NCBI GenBank assembly: GCA_002422685.1
Contig: DITC01000042.1
Location: forward strand, 54,281-118,280
From: Thauera sp. UBA6194
Lineage (GTDB): Bacteria > Pseudomonadota > Gammaproteobacteria > Burkholderiales > Rhodocyclaceae
DNA length: 64,000 bases
Direction: 5' to 3'
Made by a program: the position numbers and the translations under genes. The notes beneath the pieces are model-generated. The model ran no database searches and was not told where the DNA came from. It saw nothing but the letters and a program-made list of their open reading frames with translations. Position 1 is the first letter of the stretch, and every line of letters begins with the position of its first letter. Shown one piece after another: positions 1 to 8,667 of this stretch.

Positions 1-245
1 GCGATCTTGCTCGTGGCGTGGCGTTCGAGCGCGAGCGCGAGCTCTTCGCGCGCGATGCCGCAACCGTCGTCGCTCACGCGGATGCGGCGCACGCCCCCTT
101 GCTCGAGCTGCACCTCGATGGCGCGTGCGCCCGCGTCGACCGCGTTTTCCAGCACCTCCTTGAGGACCGAGGCGGGGCGTTCGACGACTTCGCCGGCGGC
201 GATCTGGTTGACCAGCAGGTCGGGCAGGCGTTGGATATGGGGCAT
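1..245 (-). CDS. mutL: DNA mismatch repair protein MutL, N-terminal part (cut by window edge)
   Basis: GHKL-family ATPase that couples MutS mismatch recognition to strand incision and excision. Only the first 81 codons are in the window. They read MPHIQRLPDLLVNQIAAGEV at the start, then the ATP-binding helix with Glu33-Asn34 in ENAVDAGA, the DDGCGI box near residues 59-64, and HATSK near 76-80, all typical of the MutL nucleotide-binding fold. The start is ATG at 245. The next gene runs on the opposite strand from 355, so the 110-bp gap is a divergent control region. The rest of the gene lies outside the window. Confidence 0.95.
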   Translation of the reverse strand, partial: MPHIQRLPDLLVNQIAAGEVVERPASVLKEVLENAVDAGARAIEVQLEQGGVRRIRVSDDGCGIAREELALALERHATSKI

Positions 246-354
246 GGGCGGTCTTGAAACGGGCAGGTCGGCATTATACAGACCGGGCCGATGGGGTCCG
301 CCACGCGTGAGCGCGGTATGATCGCGGCCGGTGGCGTGCTTTGGGAGGACAGTG

Positions 355-1095
355 ATGAACGGGTGCGAACCCGCGCGGCGTGCCGTTCGGCGCGCACGCG
401 CGCCGGTGCTGCTGCTCGCGGCGCTGCTGTCGGGCGCGTGCTCGTCGCCCGGCACCGCGCCCGCGCTGCAGCGCGGCGGTGGCTTCGACGTGCGCCAGCT
501 TGCCAAGACCGATATCAACCGTGTGGCCGAGACGCACCAGATGCATGTGCTCGCCGGGGTGCGGCGGCTGACCGAGAAGCTCTACCGGCGTAACCCGGGC
601 GAATGGCGCAAGAGCGACACCGGCAGCATGGAGGCCTCGGTGTCGCGCATCTTCGAGCGCAAGCACCGCTGGCGTTTTGCCTCGCTCGGCTACCGGCGCG
701 ACATCGACGCGATGCACATCGCGCTCCACCCCGACTACCGCGGCGATCGCGTGCAGGCCTTGGCGGTGGGGCTGGCGAGTATGGTGCAGGCGGCGCTCGG
801 CGATCGGGAAAGTTTCTACATGCTGGATGATCTGGAACCCCAGCACCTCTACAATGCGGCCCGCAACGTCGAGATCGTGGCCTGGAAGCTGGCCAACGCA
901 CGCGATCGCGAAGGCCGGCTGCTGCTGCTCTCGAACGAGATGGGCGAGGTGTCGAACCTGAGCTTCGAGCGCGAGTTCGGCCGCATCATCGGTTTGCTCG
1001 ACGTGCTCGCCGACATCGTCGAGGAGGAGACCGACCGCACGGTCACGCGCGTGGTGCAGAACCTCGCAACGGCGGTGTTCCTGCCGGTTTATTGA
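355..1095 (+). CDS. Putative outer-membrane lipoprotein, function unknown
   Basis: A 246-aa protein I do not recognise. An Arg-rich N-terminus is followed by a hydrophobic stretch (about residues 16-28) and a lipobox LSGAC with the lipidated Cys at residue 29, so it is probably exported and anchored by lipid. The mature part is mixed alpha/beta in look, rich in charged residues, with no catalytic motif I can name. The start is ATG 355, preceded by GGAGG at 344-348; a GTG at 331 in the same frame lacks a ribosome site. It stands alone between divergent mutL and purN. Confidence 0.75.
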   Translation: MNGCEPARRAVRRARAPVLLLAALLSGACSSPGTAPALQRGGGFDVRQLAKTDINRVAETHQMHVLAGVRRLTEKLYRRNPGEWRKSDTGSMEASVSRIFERKHRWRFASLGYRRDIDAMHIALHPDYRGDRVQALAVGLASMVQAALGDRESFYMLDDLEPQHLYNAARNVEIVAWKLANARDREGRLLLLSNEMGEVSNLSFEREFGRIIGLLDVLADIVEEETDRTVTRVVQNLATAVFLPVY

Positions 1096-1158
1096 TTACT
1101 CATGCGGAGCGGCGGACGCGCCGTCTTCGCCGCCGACCCTTCCCCTTTGATCGTTCTC

Positions 1159-1809
1159 ATGAAGTCCATCGTCATCCTCATCTCCGGTCGTGGCAGCAAT
1201 ATGGAAGCGATCGTGCGCGCGCAGATCCCGGGCGCGCGCATCGCCGCCGTGATCAGCAACCGCCCGGACGCCGCCGGGCTCGCGTTCGCGCGTGCGCACG
1301 GCATCGCCGCCGAACTCCTCGATCACACCGCCTACCCCGATCGTGCCGCCTTCGATGCGGCGCTGGCCGCCTGCATCGATGCGCACGCACCCGATCTCGT
1401 CGTGCTCGCCGGTTTCATGCGCGTGCTCACCGACGGTTTCGTGCGCCGCTACGCAGGCCGGCTGCTCAACATCCACCCCTCGCTGCTGCCGTCGTTCCCG
1501 GGGCTGCACACGCACCGGCGTGCGCTCGAGACCGGCGTGCGGGTGCACGGCGCGAGCGTGCATTTCGTGACCGCCGAGCTCGACGACGGCCCGATCGTCA
1601 TCCAGGCGGCGGTGCCGGTGCTGCCCGGCGACGACGAATCGACCCTGGCTGCGCGCGTGCTCGCGCAGGAGCACCGCATCTATCCGCAGGCGGTGCGCTG
1701 GTTCGTGGAGGACCGGCTGGTGCTGGGCGGCGGCCGGGTCACGGTGACGGGCGTGGCCGAGGACGCGGGCGCAGCGCTGATCGTGCCCGCGGGGCAGGAG
1801 GCGGCGTGA
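1159..1809 (+). CDS. purN: Phosphoribosylglycinamide formyltransferase (PurN)
   Basis: Transfers the formyl group of 10-formyl-tetrahydrofolate to GAR, the third step of purine synthesis; cytosolic. The 216-aa length fits the family. The start MKSIVILISGRGSNM carries the phosphate-binding GRGSN loop (residues 10-14). The catalytic Asn104-x-His106 sits in LLNIHPSLLPSF and the catalytic Asp in ELDDGP (residues 140-144). ATG 1159 is chosen because the family starts just before this beta strand. The stop overlaps the GTG of the next gene, suggesting co-transcription and coupling. Confidence 0.95.
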   Translation: MKSIVILISGRGSNMEAIVRAQIPGARIAAVISNRPDAAGLAFARAHGIAAELLDHTAYPDRAAFDAALAACIDAHAPDLVVLAGFMRVLTDGFVRRYAGRLLNIHPSLLPSFPGLHTHRRALETGVRVHGASVHFVTAELDDGPIVIQAAVPVLPGDDESTLAARVLAQEHRIYPQAVRWFVEDRLVLGGGRVTVTGVAEDAGAALIVPAGQEAA

Positions 1810-2546
1810 TCGGTCGTGTGTTCGCGATGTTGGCGACAGTGTGCGCGCTGGTCGCGGTTGGCCCGGCGCTGGCTGCCGACGTGCCGCCGCCCGCAGGCCG
1901 GATCTTCTTCGACGTGCATTACGGCTCGCAGGGTTTCAAGGTCGGGCAGGCCAGCCACACCTGGCGTTTCGATGGCGCGCGCTACGACCTGAGCCTGACT
2001 CTGGAGGCCAAGGGCCTGGCCGGGCTGTTCGGGCTGGAGTACGCGCAGCGTAGCGTGGGCACGCGCGAGGCCGACGGCCTGCGGCCCGAGCGCTTCAGTG
2101 TCGAGCAGCGTGGGCGCAAGCCGGAGAGCGCGCACTTCGACTGGGCGCAGGGGCGGGTGAGCGTGCGTCGCGCGGGCCAGGAGCGCAAGAGCGGCGAGAT
2201 CCGTGCCGGCGACCAGGACGTGCTGAGCCTGTGGCATCAGGCGCGCCGGGTGGCGCAGGGCGGCAAGCCGGTCGAGCTCACCGTGGTCACCAACAAGAGC
2301 ATCAAGAAAGCGCGCCTCGAGCCGCTCGGCAGCGAGCGCCTGAAGCTCGCGCTGGGCGAGCTCGACACCGTCCGCCTGCATGCGCGGGCGGACAAGGGCG
2401 AGCTCGACATCACCATCTGGCTGTCGCCGCGGCACGGCCTGCTACCGGTCCGCATCCGCATCGAGGACGAGAAGGGCGGGGTGCTGGATCAGCGCGCGTC
2501 GCGCATCGAACTCGGCGCACAGGCGGACGCAAGGAACACGAACTGA
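1806..2546 (+). CDS. DUF3108 domain protein, probably exported
   Basis: A 246-aa protein with a hydrophobic N-terminal signal-like segment (about residues 4-21, ending GPALAAD) and a domain resembling DUF3108 (F-x-V-x-Y-G at the front, repeated beta strands, and a late WLSPRHGLLPVRIR segment). The biochemical role of this family is not settled; members are periplasmic or envelope-associated. The start is a GTG that overlaps the purN stop (GTGA). An internal ATG at 1827 is an alternative. It sits between purN and an RNA methyltransferase, an arrangement that suggests transcription with purN rather than a functional link. Confidence 0.75.
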   Translation: MIGRVFAMLATVCALVAVGPALAADVPPPAGRIFFDVHYGSQGFKVGQASHTWRFDGARYDLSLTLEAKGLAGLFGLEYAQRSVGTREADGLRPERFSVEQRGRKPESAHFDWAQGRVSVRRAGQERKSGEIRAGDQDVLSLWHQARRVAQGGKPVELTVVTNKSIKKARLEPLGSERLKLALGELDTVRLHARADKGELDITIWLSPRHGLLPVRIRIEDEKGGVLDQRASRIELGAQADARNTN

Positions 2547-2547
2547 C

Positions 2548-3912
2548 ATGAGCAAGATGAACGCAACGAAGAGTACGAACAAGCCGGCAAGGCCGGCCAG
2601 AAGCGGCCGGGCCGCCCCGGCCGGCAAGCCCGCCGCAGTCGCCGAAGGCGCGGTGTCGCGCCCGCTTTTCATCCAGGCTGCGCAGGCCCTGGGGGCGGTG
2701 CTGAGCTTCGAATATCCCGCCGACGCGGTGTTGTCGCGCCATTTCCGCGACAACCGTGAGCTCGGCCACCGCGACCGCGGCTTCATCGCCGAGGCGGTGT
2801 ATGGCGTGCTGCGCCGCCTGCGCTGGCTGCGCCGGCTCGCCGGAGACGAGGCCACGCCGCGCATGCTGCTGCTGACGTGGTTCGCGCGCGGCGAGGGCTG
2901 GCCGATGCGTAACTTCGAAGGGCTGGTCAGCCCCACCGAGCGCGACTGGGTGGCAGCGGTCAAGGCCGTCGAGCCCGGCGAGCTGTCGCTGGCCGAGCGC
3001 ACCGACCTTCCCGACTGGCTGGCCGAGCGTCTGCTCGCGCAGATGGACGAGGCCGGGGTGATCGCGCTCGCCCATGGCCTGAACCGCCCGGCGCCGCTGG
3101 ATCTGCGTGTGAATCTGCTCAAGGCCGACCGTGACGCCGTGCTCGCCCGGCTGCAGGAAGAGGGCATCGCGGCCGAGGCCGGCAAGCTGTCGCCGCAGGC
3201 GATCCGGCTCGCCGGCAAGCCAGCGCTGCAGAAGCATCCGCTCTTTCTCGACGGCAGCTTCGAGGTCCAGGACGAAGGCAGCCAGCTGCTTGGTCTGCTG
3301 GTGCAGCCCAGGCGCAGCGAGCTGGTGGTGGACTTCTGCGCCGGCGCCGGCGGCAAGACGCTGCAGCTGGGCGCGATGATGCGCTCGACCGGGCGCCTGT
3401 ACGCCTTCGACGTGTCGGAGAAACGCCTGGCCAAGCTCAAGCCGCGCATGGCGCGCGCCGGGCTGTCGAACGTGCATCCGGTGCTGATCGCACATGAGGC
3501 CGACGCCAAGGTGAAGCGCCTGGCCGGCAAGGCCGACCGCGTGCTCGTCGATGCGCCGTGCACCGGCCTGGGCACGCTGCGCCGCAACCCCGACCTCAAG
3601 TGGCGCCAGTCGCCGGCCGCGGTCGAGGAGATGGTCGCCAAGCAGGGCGCGATCCTGGCTGCGGCGGCGCGACTGGTGCGTCCGGGCGGCCGCCTGGTCT
3701 ATGCGACCTGCAGCCTGCTGGCGCAAGAGAACGACGCCATCGTCGATGCTTTCCTGGTGGCGCATCCCGAGTTCCAGGCGGTGTCGGCGCAGGAGGTGCT
3801 GGCGCGTCAGGGTGTGGAGCTCGAGACCGGCGAGCGCCTGCGCCTGCTGCCGCATGTGCACGACACGGACGGTTTCTTCGCCGCGGTGCTGGAGCGCAGG
3901 GCGGGTGCCTGA
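2548..3912 (+). CDS. RsmB/NOP-family RNA (cytosine-5) methyltransferase
   Basis: SAM-dependent enzyme of the Sun/RsmB/NOP2 type that makes m5C in RNA, most likely rRNA. The 454-aa protein has a Lys/Ala-rich N-terminal tail, a helical RNA-binding region, and a Rossmann methyltransferase core. Visible motifs are DFCAGAGGKTLQLG near residues 262-275 (SAM site), DAPCTGLGTLRR near 335-346 with the PC catalytic motif, and YATCSLL near 385-391 with the second, nucleophilic Cys. It follows the DUF3108 gene by one base. Whether it targets C967 like E. coli RsmB cannot be told from the sequence. Confidence 0.88.
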   Translation: MSKMNATKSTNKPARPARSGRAAPAGKPAAVAEGAVSRPLFIQAAQALGAVLSFEYPADAVLSRHFRDNRELGHRDRGFIAEAVYGVLRRLRWLRRLAGDEATPRMLLLTWFARGEGWPMRNFEGLVSPTERDWVAAVKAVEPGELSLAERTDLPDWLAERLLAQMDEAGVIALAHGLNRPAPLDLRVNLLKADRDAVLARLQEEGIAAEAGKLSPQAIRLAGKPALQKHPLFLDGSFEVQDEGSQLLGLLVQPRRSELVVDFCAGAGGKTLQLGAMMRSTGRLYAFDVSEKRLAKLKPRMARAGLSNVHPVLIAHEADAKVKRLAGKADRVLVDAPCTGLGTLRRNPDLKWRQSPAAVEEMVAKQGAILAAAARLVRPGGRLVYATCSLLAQENDAIVDAFLVAHPEFQAVSAQEVLARQGVELETGERLRLLPHVHDTDGFFAAVLERRAGA

Positions 3913-4504
3913 GCGCAGGGTGGCCGGGCGGCGCGTGCTGGCCCTGGTCGCGCTGATGCTCGCGGCTGGCGTGGCGCTGCCGGTGCAGGCCAGCCAGCGT
4001 TTCGCGGCGCGCGGCGAGATCGAGCTCGCGTTTTCGCCGCGCGACGATGCCGAGAAGGTGCTGATCGAGCTGATTCGCGGCGCGCGCAGGAGCCTGGAGG
4101 TGCATGCCTACGTCTTCACCAGCCGCAACATCGCCGACGCGATGGTGGCGGCGCATCGACGTGGGGTGAAGGTGGCGGTGCTGGCCGATGCGCAGATGAA
4201 CCGGCGCGCGAAGCCCGGCGCCAAGGGCGACGCCGTCGGCCGGCTGCTCGCCGCCGGCGTGCCTGTGGCCTTCGAGACCGCGTACAACGCAGCGCACAAC
4301 AAGGTGTTGATCGTGGATGCGGACGGACCGGGGTGTGCGGTGCTGACCGGCTCGTACAACTTCACCTGGTCGGCACGCAATCGCAACGCCGAGAACATCC
4401 TCATCGTGCGCGGTCAGTGCGAGCTTGCGCGCGCCTACCGCGACAACTGGCGCTGGCACCGCAAGGCCGCGACCGTGGTGACCGCGCTGCCGTGGAAGCC
4501 TTGA
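3905..4504 (+). CDS. Exported phospholipase D-like protein (single HKD motif, Nuc type)
   Basis: A 199-aa PLD-superfamily protein. The N-terminal signal peptide ends VALPVQASQ. One HxKx4D motif is present (HNKVLIVDADG, about residues 131-141), followed by GSYNFTWSARNRNAEN, the usual GSxNxT continuation. Proteins with one HKD act as dimers; the family includes the secreted endonuclease Nuc. The start is taken as GTG 3905, which overlaps the methyltransferase stop by a few bases. The substrate (DNA or phosphodiester lipid) is not determined. It is the last gene of the plus-strand run from purN. Confidence 0.82.
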   Translation: MPERRVAGRRVLALVALMLAAGVALPVQASQRFAARGEIELAFSPRDDAEKVLIELIRGARRSLEVHAYVFTSRNIADAMVAAHRRGVKVAVLADAQMNRRAKPGAKGDAVGRLLAAGVPVAFETAYNAAHNKVLIVDADGPGCAVLTGSYNFTWSARNRNAENILIVRGQCELARAYRDNWRWHRKAATVVTALPWKP

Positions 4505-4626
4505 GCGCCGACAACCATGCCGCCTGCGCCCGGTGCGAGTTCCTGCGTCCGGTCCCGAGTCAGTTCTTCCGCCTCTGGCCTTCGTCGCCCACCGCCATGA
4601 CGCGATGAGGTGCTCGGCGCGTGCCC

Positions 4627-5517
4627 TCACGCCGCCAGATAGCGTGCAAACAGCGTGGCCATGGGTTTCGCCGCGCTGGACAGCGGCACGCCGCGCAGGC
4701 GCAGGAGCCCGAACTTCATCGGCGGCGGCAGCGGCGCCACCTTGAAGCAGCGAATGCCATGGCCCACCAGCCTGTCCTCGAACAGGCGGGAAGGGCCGAT
4801 GCCGATGCAGTCGGTGCGCTGCATCAGTTCCAGCATCAGCATGGTCGATGCGCAACGGATCATGTGCTTCGGGGGCGGCAGCCCCTGCTCGCCCAGCCAG
4901 GTGAGCAGGTTGCGTCCCAGGCTGCCCGGGCTCAGGTTCATGACCCATTTCGCGTCCTTCAGCTCGGCCCAACTCGTCGCGCCCGCGAGCGGGTGTCCTG
5001 CGCGCGCGGCAAGCACGGCGTCGGCGGGCCCGAGCGGCTCGAACACGATCTCGTAGGGCAGGTCGGCCGCATCGGCCACGGCGATCGCGAAGTCCAGCCG
5101 GCCCTCGATGAGATCGGGCAGCACCTGGGTGAGCAGGCCTTCGGTCAGGTGAACCTCGGTGTCGGGCTGCTGTTGTTCGTACTCGCGCAGCACGCGTGGC
5201 AGCACCAGCGCGCCCGCCATGGGCGTGACCGCGATCACCACGCGTGCGCCCGGACCACCATGCAGCAGCCGGACCTCGGCCAGCGCCTTGTCGAGGATGG
5301 ACAGGGCCAGCCGGGCGCGGGCGAGCAGGACCCGTCCGGCCTCGGTGAATTCGATGCCCTTGTAGCTGCGGGTGAGCGGTTCGGCGCCGACGTCCTGCTC
5401 CAGCTCGCGCAAGGCCTTAGTCAGGGCGCTCTGGCTCAGGTTCATGGCGCGCGCGGCGGCGCGAATGGAGCTGCATTCCGCGACCTGCACCAGCGCTCTG
5501 AGTTGATGGTCTTTCAT
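4627..5517 (-). CDS. LysR-family transcriptional regulator
   Basis: A 296-aa LTTR. The winged HTH is at the N-terminus (MKDHQLRALVQVAECSSIRA, then AARAMNLSQSALTKALRELE near residues 20-40), and the rest is a periplasmic-binding-like effector domain. It is transcribed away from the MFS permease at 5741, the usual LysR arrangement for controlling a divergent target. The 223-bp intergenic region holds candidate dyads listed separately. The effector is unknown; the neighbouring M20 amidohydrolase hints at an N-acyl amino acid or similar amide. Confidence 0.92.
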   Translation of the reverse strand: MKDHQLRALVQVAECSSIRAAARAMNLSQSALTKALRELEQDVGAEPLTRSYKGIEFTEAGRVLLARARLALSILDKALAEVRLLHGGPGARVVIAVTPMAGALVLPRVLREYEQQQPDTEVHLTEGLLTQVLPDLIEGRLDFAIAVADAADLPYEIVFEPLGPADAVLAARAGHPLAGATSWAELKDAKWVMNLSPGSLGRNLLTWLGEQGLPPPKHMIRCASTMLMLELMQRTDCIGIGPSRLFEDRLVGHGIRCFKVAPLPPPMKFGLLRLRGVPLSSAAKPMATLFARYLAA

Positions 5518-5593
5518 GGGGTCCGCCCGGTGTTCGCCTGTAGTTGTCGCTCGTGCAAGGTATCGCCTTCACGTGGCGGGTTCAACTGTCTCC

Positions 5594-5621
5594 ATAAGCC
5601 GGAATGGCTGCTTTGATAAGC
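5594..5621. promoter_or_regulatory. Candidate LysR-type operator between divergent regulator and permease
   Basis: Two small dyads lie side by side: AGCC-N5-GGCT (5597-5609) and GCTT-TGAT-AAGC (5610-5621). ATAAGC is repeated directly at 5594 and 5616, 22 bp apart, or two helical turns. This geometry suits a LysR tetramer but is not proof. A further direct repeat, GGAATGCCTTA (5661-5671) and GGAATCCTTA (5683-5692), lies nearer the permease start, again with 22 bp spacing. Confidence 0.35.
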
Positions 5622-5740
5622 GATTCGAGGTGATTCCAGTTGGTGGTCACCGCGGACAACGGAATGCCTTATGTTTTGTAGGGGAATCCTTAGGATGGCG
5701 GTGCAGAAATCGTTCACCCCGCTTCCTTTAGGAGATCACC

Positions 5741-7213
5741 ATGACAGCCGTTGCGGGTACCCCCACCACGCCCTACCAGGGCAATGACAAGCTTCTCTAC
5801 GGCATCATCCTGGGCGTCATCACGTTCTGGCTCTTTGCGCAGACGACCCTGAACATCGCGCCCGCCATGCAGAAGGACCTCGGTCTGGATGCGAGCATGA
5901 TGAACATCGCCGTGGCGATCACGGCGCTGTTCTCGGGCATCTTCATCGTCGTCATCGGCGGCCTCGCCGACCGCGTCGGCCGCGTCAAGACCGTCCAGAT
6001 CGGCTTTTATCTCAGCATCGTCGGCTCGCTGCTGATCGCGCTGGCCCCCACCGGCAGCATGGCGACGGCCTTCCTGCTCGTCGGGCGTGCGCTGCAGGGC
6101 GTGTCGGCTGCGTGCATCATGCCCGCCAGCCTCGCGCTGGTGAAGACCTACTGGGACGGTCCGGCGCGCCAGCGTGCGGTGAGCCTGTGGTCGATCGGTT
6201 CCTGGGGTGGTTCGGGCGTGTGCTCGCTGTTCGGCGGCCTGGTGGCCGACAACATCGGCTGGCGCTACATCTTCTTCGCCTCGATCGTGGTCGCCATCAT
6301 CGGCCTGCTGATGATCAAGGGCACGCCGGAAAGCAAGGCGGAGACCAAGGGCGCGTACAAGTTCGACCTCGCCGGCGTGCTGACCTTCATGATCACCATG
6401 GTCGCGCTGCAGATCGTCGTCACCCAGGGCAACAAGATGGGCTGGACCAGCCCGCTGATCCTGAGCCTGATCGCGGTGGTGATCGTCTTCGGGTCGCTCT
6501 TCTTCCGCATCGAGAACAGCTCGGGCCAGCCCTTCGTCGATTTCAAGCTGTTCCGCAATCCGACCTACACCGGCGCGACGATCTCGAACTTCCTGCTCAA
6601 CGGCGTCGCCGGCACCCTGCTGGTCTCGCTGCAACTGGTGCAGTTCGGCGGCAACCTGACTGCCCAGCAGGCGGGCACGCTGACCCTGGGCTATGCGGTG
6701 GCGATCATCGCCTTCATCCGCGTCGGCGAGAAACTGCTGCAACGCTTCGGTGCGCGCAAGCCGATGATCTGGGGCTGTCTGATCACCGGTCTGGCCATCG
6801 TGCTGCTGTCGCCGGCCAACCTGCTGCTGGCCGACTACAAGATCCTCGCCATGATCGGCTACACCCTGTTCGGTGTCGGCCTCGCCTTCTACGCCACGCC
6901 CTCGACCGACGCAGCGCTCTCCAGCCTGCCGGCCGCTCAGGCGGGTTCCGGAGCGGGCATCTACAAGATGGCCTCCTCGCTCGGCGCTGCCTTCGGCGTA
7001 GCCATCTCGGCGGCGATCTTCACCGCGCTCAGCGCCAACCCCGAGAGCGTCTCCTGGCTGGCCGGCGTGATCACCTTCGTCGGTCGTCAGGACAACCTGG
7101 CGGTGCGTGAGGCCGCGATCATCGCCCTGATGTTCAACGTCTTCATGGTGGCGGTGGCGATCATGTCGATCATGCTCACCGTCCCCAAGGTGGCGGCGAA
7201 GAAAGCCCAGTAA
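5741..7213 (+). CDS. MFS transporter (DHA2-like)
   Basis: A 490-aa integral membrane protein with many hydrophobic helices. The conserved loop between helices 2 and 3 reads GGLADRVGRVKT (near residues 73-84) and the early motif is LFAQTTLNIAPAMQKDLGLD, both typical of the EmrB/QacA side of the MFS. A strong ribosome site (AGGAG) precedes ATG 5741. The next gene is an M20 amidohydrolase, 147 bp downstream on the same strand, so the pair probably imports or exports the substrate or product of that enzyme under control of the divergent LysR protein. Confidence 0.9.
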   Translation: MTAVAGTPTTPYQGNDKLLYGIILGVITFWLFAQTTLNIAPAMQKDLGLDASMMNIAVAITALFSGIFIVVIGGLADRVGRVKTVQIGFYLSIVGSLLIALAPTGSMATAFLLVGRALQGVSAACIMPASLALVKTYWDGPARQRAVSLWSIGSWGGSGVCSLFGGLVADNIGWRYIFFASIVVAIIGLLMIKGTPESKAETKGAYKFDLAGVLTFMITMVALQIVVTQGNKMGWTSPLILSLIAVVIVFGSLFFRIENSSGQPFVDFKLFRNPTYTGATISNFLLNGVAGTLLVSLQLVQFGGNLTAQQAGTLTLGYAVAIIAFIRVGEKLLQRFGARKPMIWGCLITGLAIVLLSPANLLLADYKILAMIGYTLFGVGLAFYATPSTDAALSSLPAAQAGSGAGIYKMASSLGAAFGVAISAAIFTALSANPESVSWLAGVITFVGRQDNLAVREAAIIALMFNVFMVAVAIMSIMLTVPKVAAKKAQ

Positions 7214-7360
7214 GAAACGGGCATCCATCGCAGCAGATTCATCCTGCGCCCGCCGCGAGCGCGCAGGCGCCGAACCGAGATCCAGCACCGGGGCCGAGCG
7301 TGCCCTGAGCGCAGCGCCCCGGGGGCCTCGACGATCGCTTTCAGATATCAAGGAGTCATC

Positions 7361-8518
7361 ATGGACACGCTTATCAATGCCCTGTCGGCCGACCACGAAG
7401 AGATGAAGGCCTGGCGGCATCACCTGCACCGCCACCCCGAGCTGGCCTTCGACGAACACGGCACCGCGCGCTACATCGCCGAGCTGCTGCGCGGCTGGGG
7501 CTACGAGGTCACCGAGGGCATCGGCAAGACGGGTGTAGTTGCCCGCATGCGGTGCGGCGAGGGCGAGAAGTCGATCGGCCTGCGCGCCGACACCGACGCG
7601 CTGGCGGTGCAGGAGATGGTCGACAGCGATCACAAGAGCACCGTCGAAGGCAAGTCGCACACCTGCGGCCACGACGGTCACAGCGCGATGCTGCTCGGTG
7701 CGGCGCAATACCTGGCGCGCACGCGGGCCTTCAAGGGCACGGTCAACCTGATCTTCCAGCCGGCCGAAGAGATCATGGGCGGCGCGGTGGCGATGATCGA
7801 GGATGGCCTCTTCGAGCGCTTCCCGATGGACGCGGTGTTCGGCATGCACAACATGCCCGGGCTCGAGCGCGGCAAGCTGTATTTCACCCCCGGCCCGATC
7901 ATGGCTGCGGTGGACAACTGGGAGATCGTGCTCACCGGCAAGGGCAGCCATGGCTCGATGCCCGAGAAGAGCATCGACCCCGTGGTGGCGGGTGCGTCGC
8001 TGGTGATGGCGCTGCAGACCATCGTGTCGCGCAACGTCGGCGCCAAGGATTCCGCGGTGGTGTCGGTCGGCGCCTTCCTGGCCGGCGATGCCGGCAACGT
8101 GATCCCGCAGACCGCGACCTTGCGCCTGAGCATTCGCAGCAGCGCACCGGCGACGCGCAAGCTGGTGCTGGAGAAGGTGAAGGCGATCACCGCGGCGCAG
8201 GCGCTGTCCTTCGGTGTGAGCTACGAGATTCGCGAGGGGGCGCCGGGGGCGGTGCTGGTCAATGACCCCGAGCAGACCCTCGAGTGTGCGGAGGTCGCGC
8301 GCGCCCTGCTCGGCGAGGATCAGGTGGTGATGCCCGGCCCCACCTTCATGGGCAGCGAGGACTTCGCCTACTACGCGCAACAGAAGCCGGGCACGTATTG
8401 CTTCATCGGCAACGGCGATACGCCGATGGTGCATCACCCGATGTACGACTTCGACGACCGCAACCTGCCCATCGGGGCGGCCTGGTGGGTTGCGGTCGCC
8501 GAGCACTTCCTCAAGTAA
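7361..8518 (+). CDS. M20 family amidohydrolase (hippurate hydrolase-like)
   Basis: A 385-aa metallopeptidase of the HipO/AmhX/IAA-amino acid hydrolase type, which cleaves an amide bond between an acyl group and an amino acid. Visible metal ligands are THTCGHDGH-like TCGHDGHSAM (near 104-113), QPAEE (near 136-140), the FGMHNMPG His, and the C-terminal HHPMYDFDD. A dimerisation domain lies in the middle. AAGGAG sits just before ATG 7361. It is followed by a perfect hairpin terminator, which closes the permease-hydrolase unit. The true substrate is unknown. Confidence 0.92.
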   Translation: MDTLINALSADHEEMKAWRHHLHRHPELAFDEHGTARYIAELLRGWGYEVTEGIGKTGVVARMRCGEGEKSIGLRADTDALAVQEMVDSDHKSTVEGKSHTCGHDGHSAMLLGAAQYLARTRAFKGTVNLIFQPAEEIMGGAVAMIEDGLFERFPMDAVFGMHNMPGLERGKLYFTPGPIMAAVDNWEIVLTGKGSHGSMPEKSIDPVVAGASLVMALQTIVSRNVGAKDSAVVSVGAFLAGDAGNVIPQTATLRLSIRSSAPATRKLVLEKVKAITAAQALSFGVSYEIREGAPGAVLVNDPEQTLECAEVARALLGEDQVVMPGPTFMGSEDFAYYAQQKPGTYCFIGNGDTPMVHHPMYDFDDRNLPIGAAWWVAVAEHFLK

Positions 8519-8535
8519 GTCCTGTATAAGGACGG

Positions 8536-8571
8536 GCGGCACGCTTCGCGGCGCGAAGCGTGCCGCTTTTT
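8536..8571 (+). terminator. Rho-independent terminator after the amidohydrolase
   Basis: A perfect 13-bp stem (8536-8548 with 8554-8566), 5-base loop, followed by five T (8567-8571). Confidence 0.92.
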
Positions 8572-8667
8572 CACGTGTAAGGCGCGTGCGGTGTGCGAGC
8601 AGTCGTGCCGTCCGCGCCGTTTCTGCGGCCGCTCCCCGGGCCGCGCTTGTGTTTCGGTGCTGAATCG

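Noticed and set aside
5714..8542. Very long open frame on the minus strand opposite the MFS and M20 genes
   Set aside because: It is the antisense of two well-supported genes; its product is His/Arg/Asp-rich without domains, a usual artefact of high G+C codon bias.
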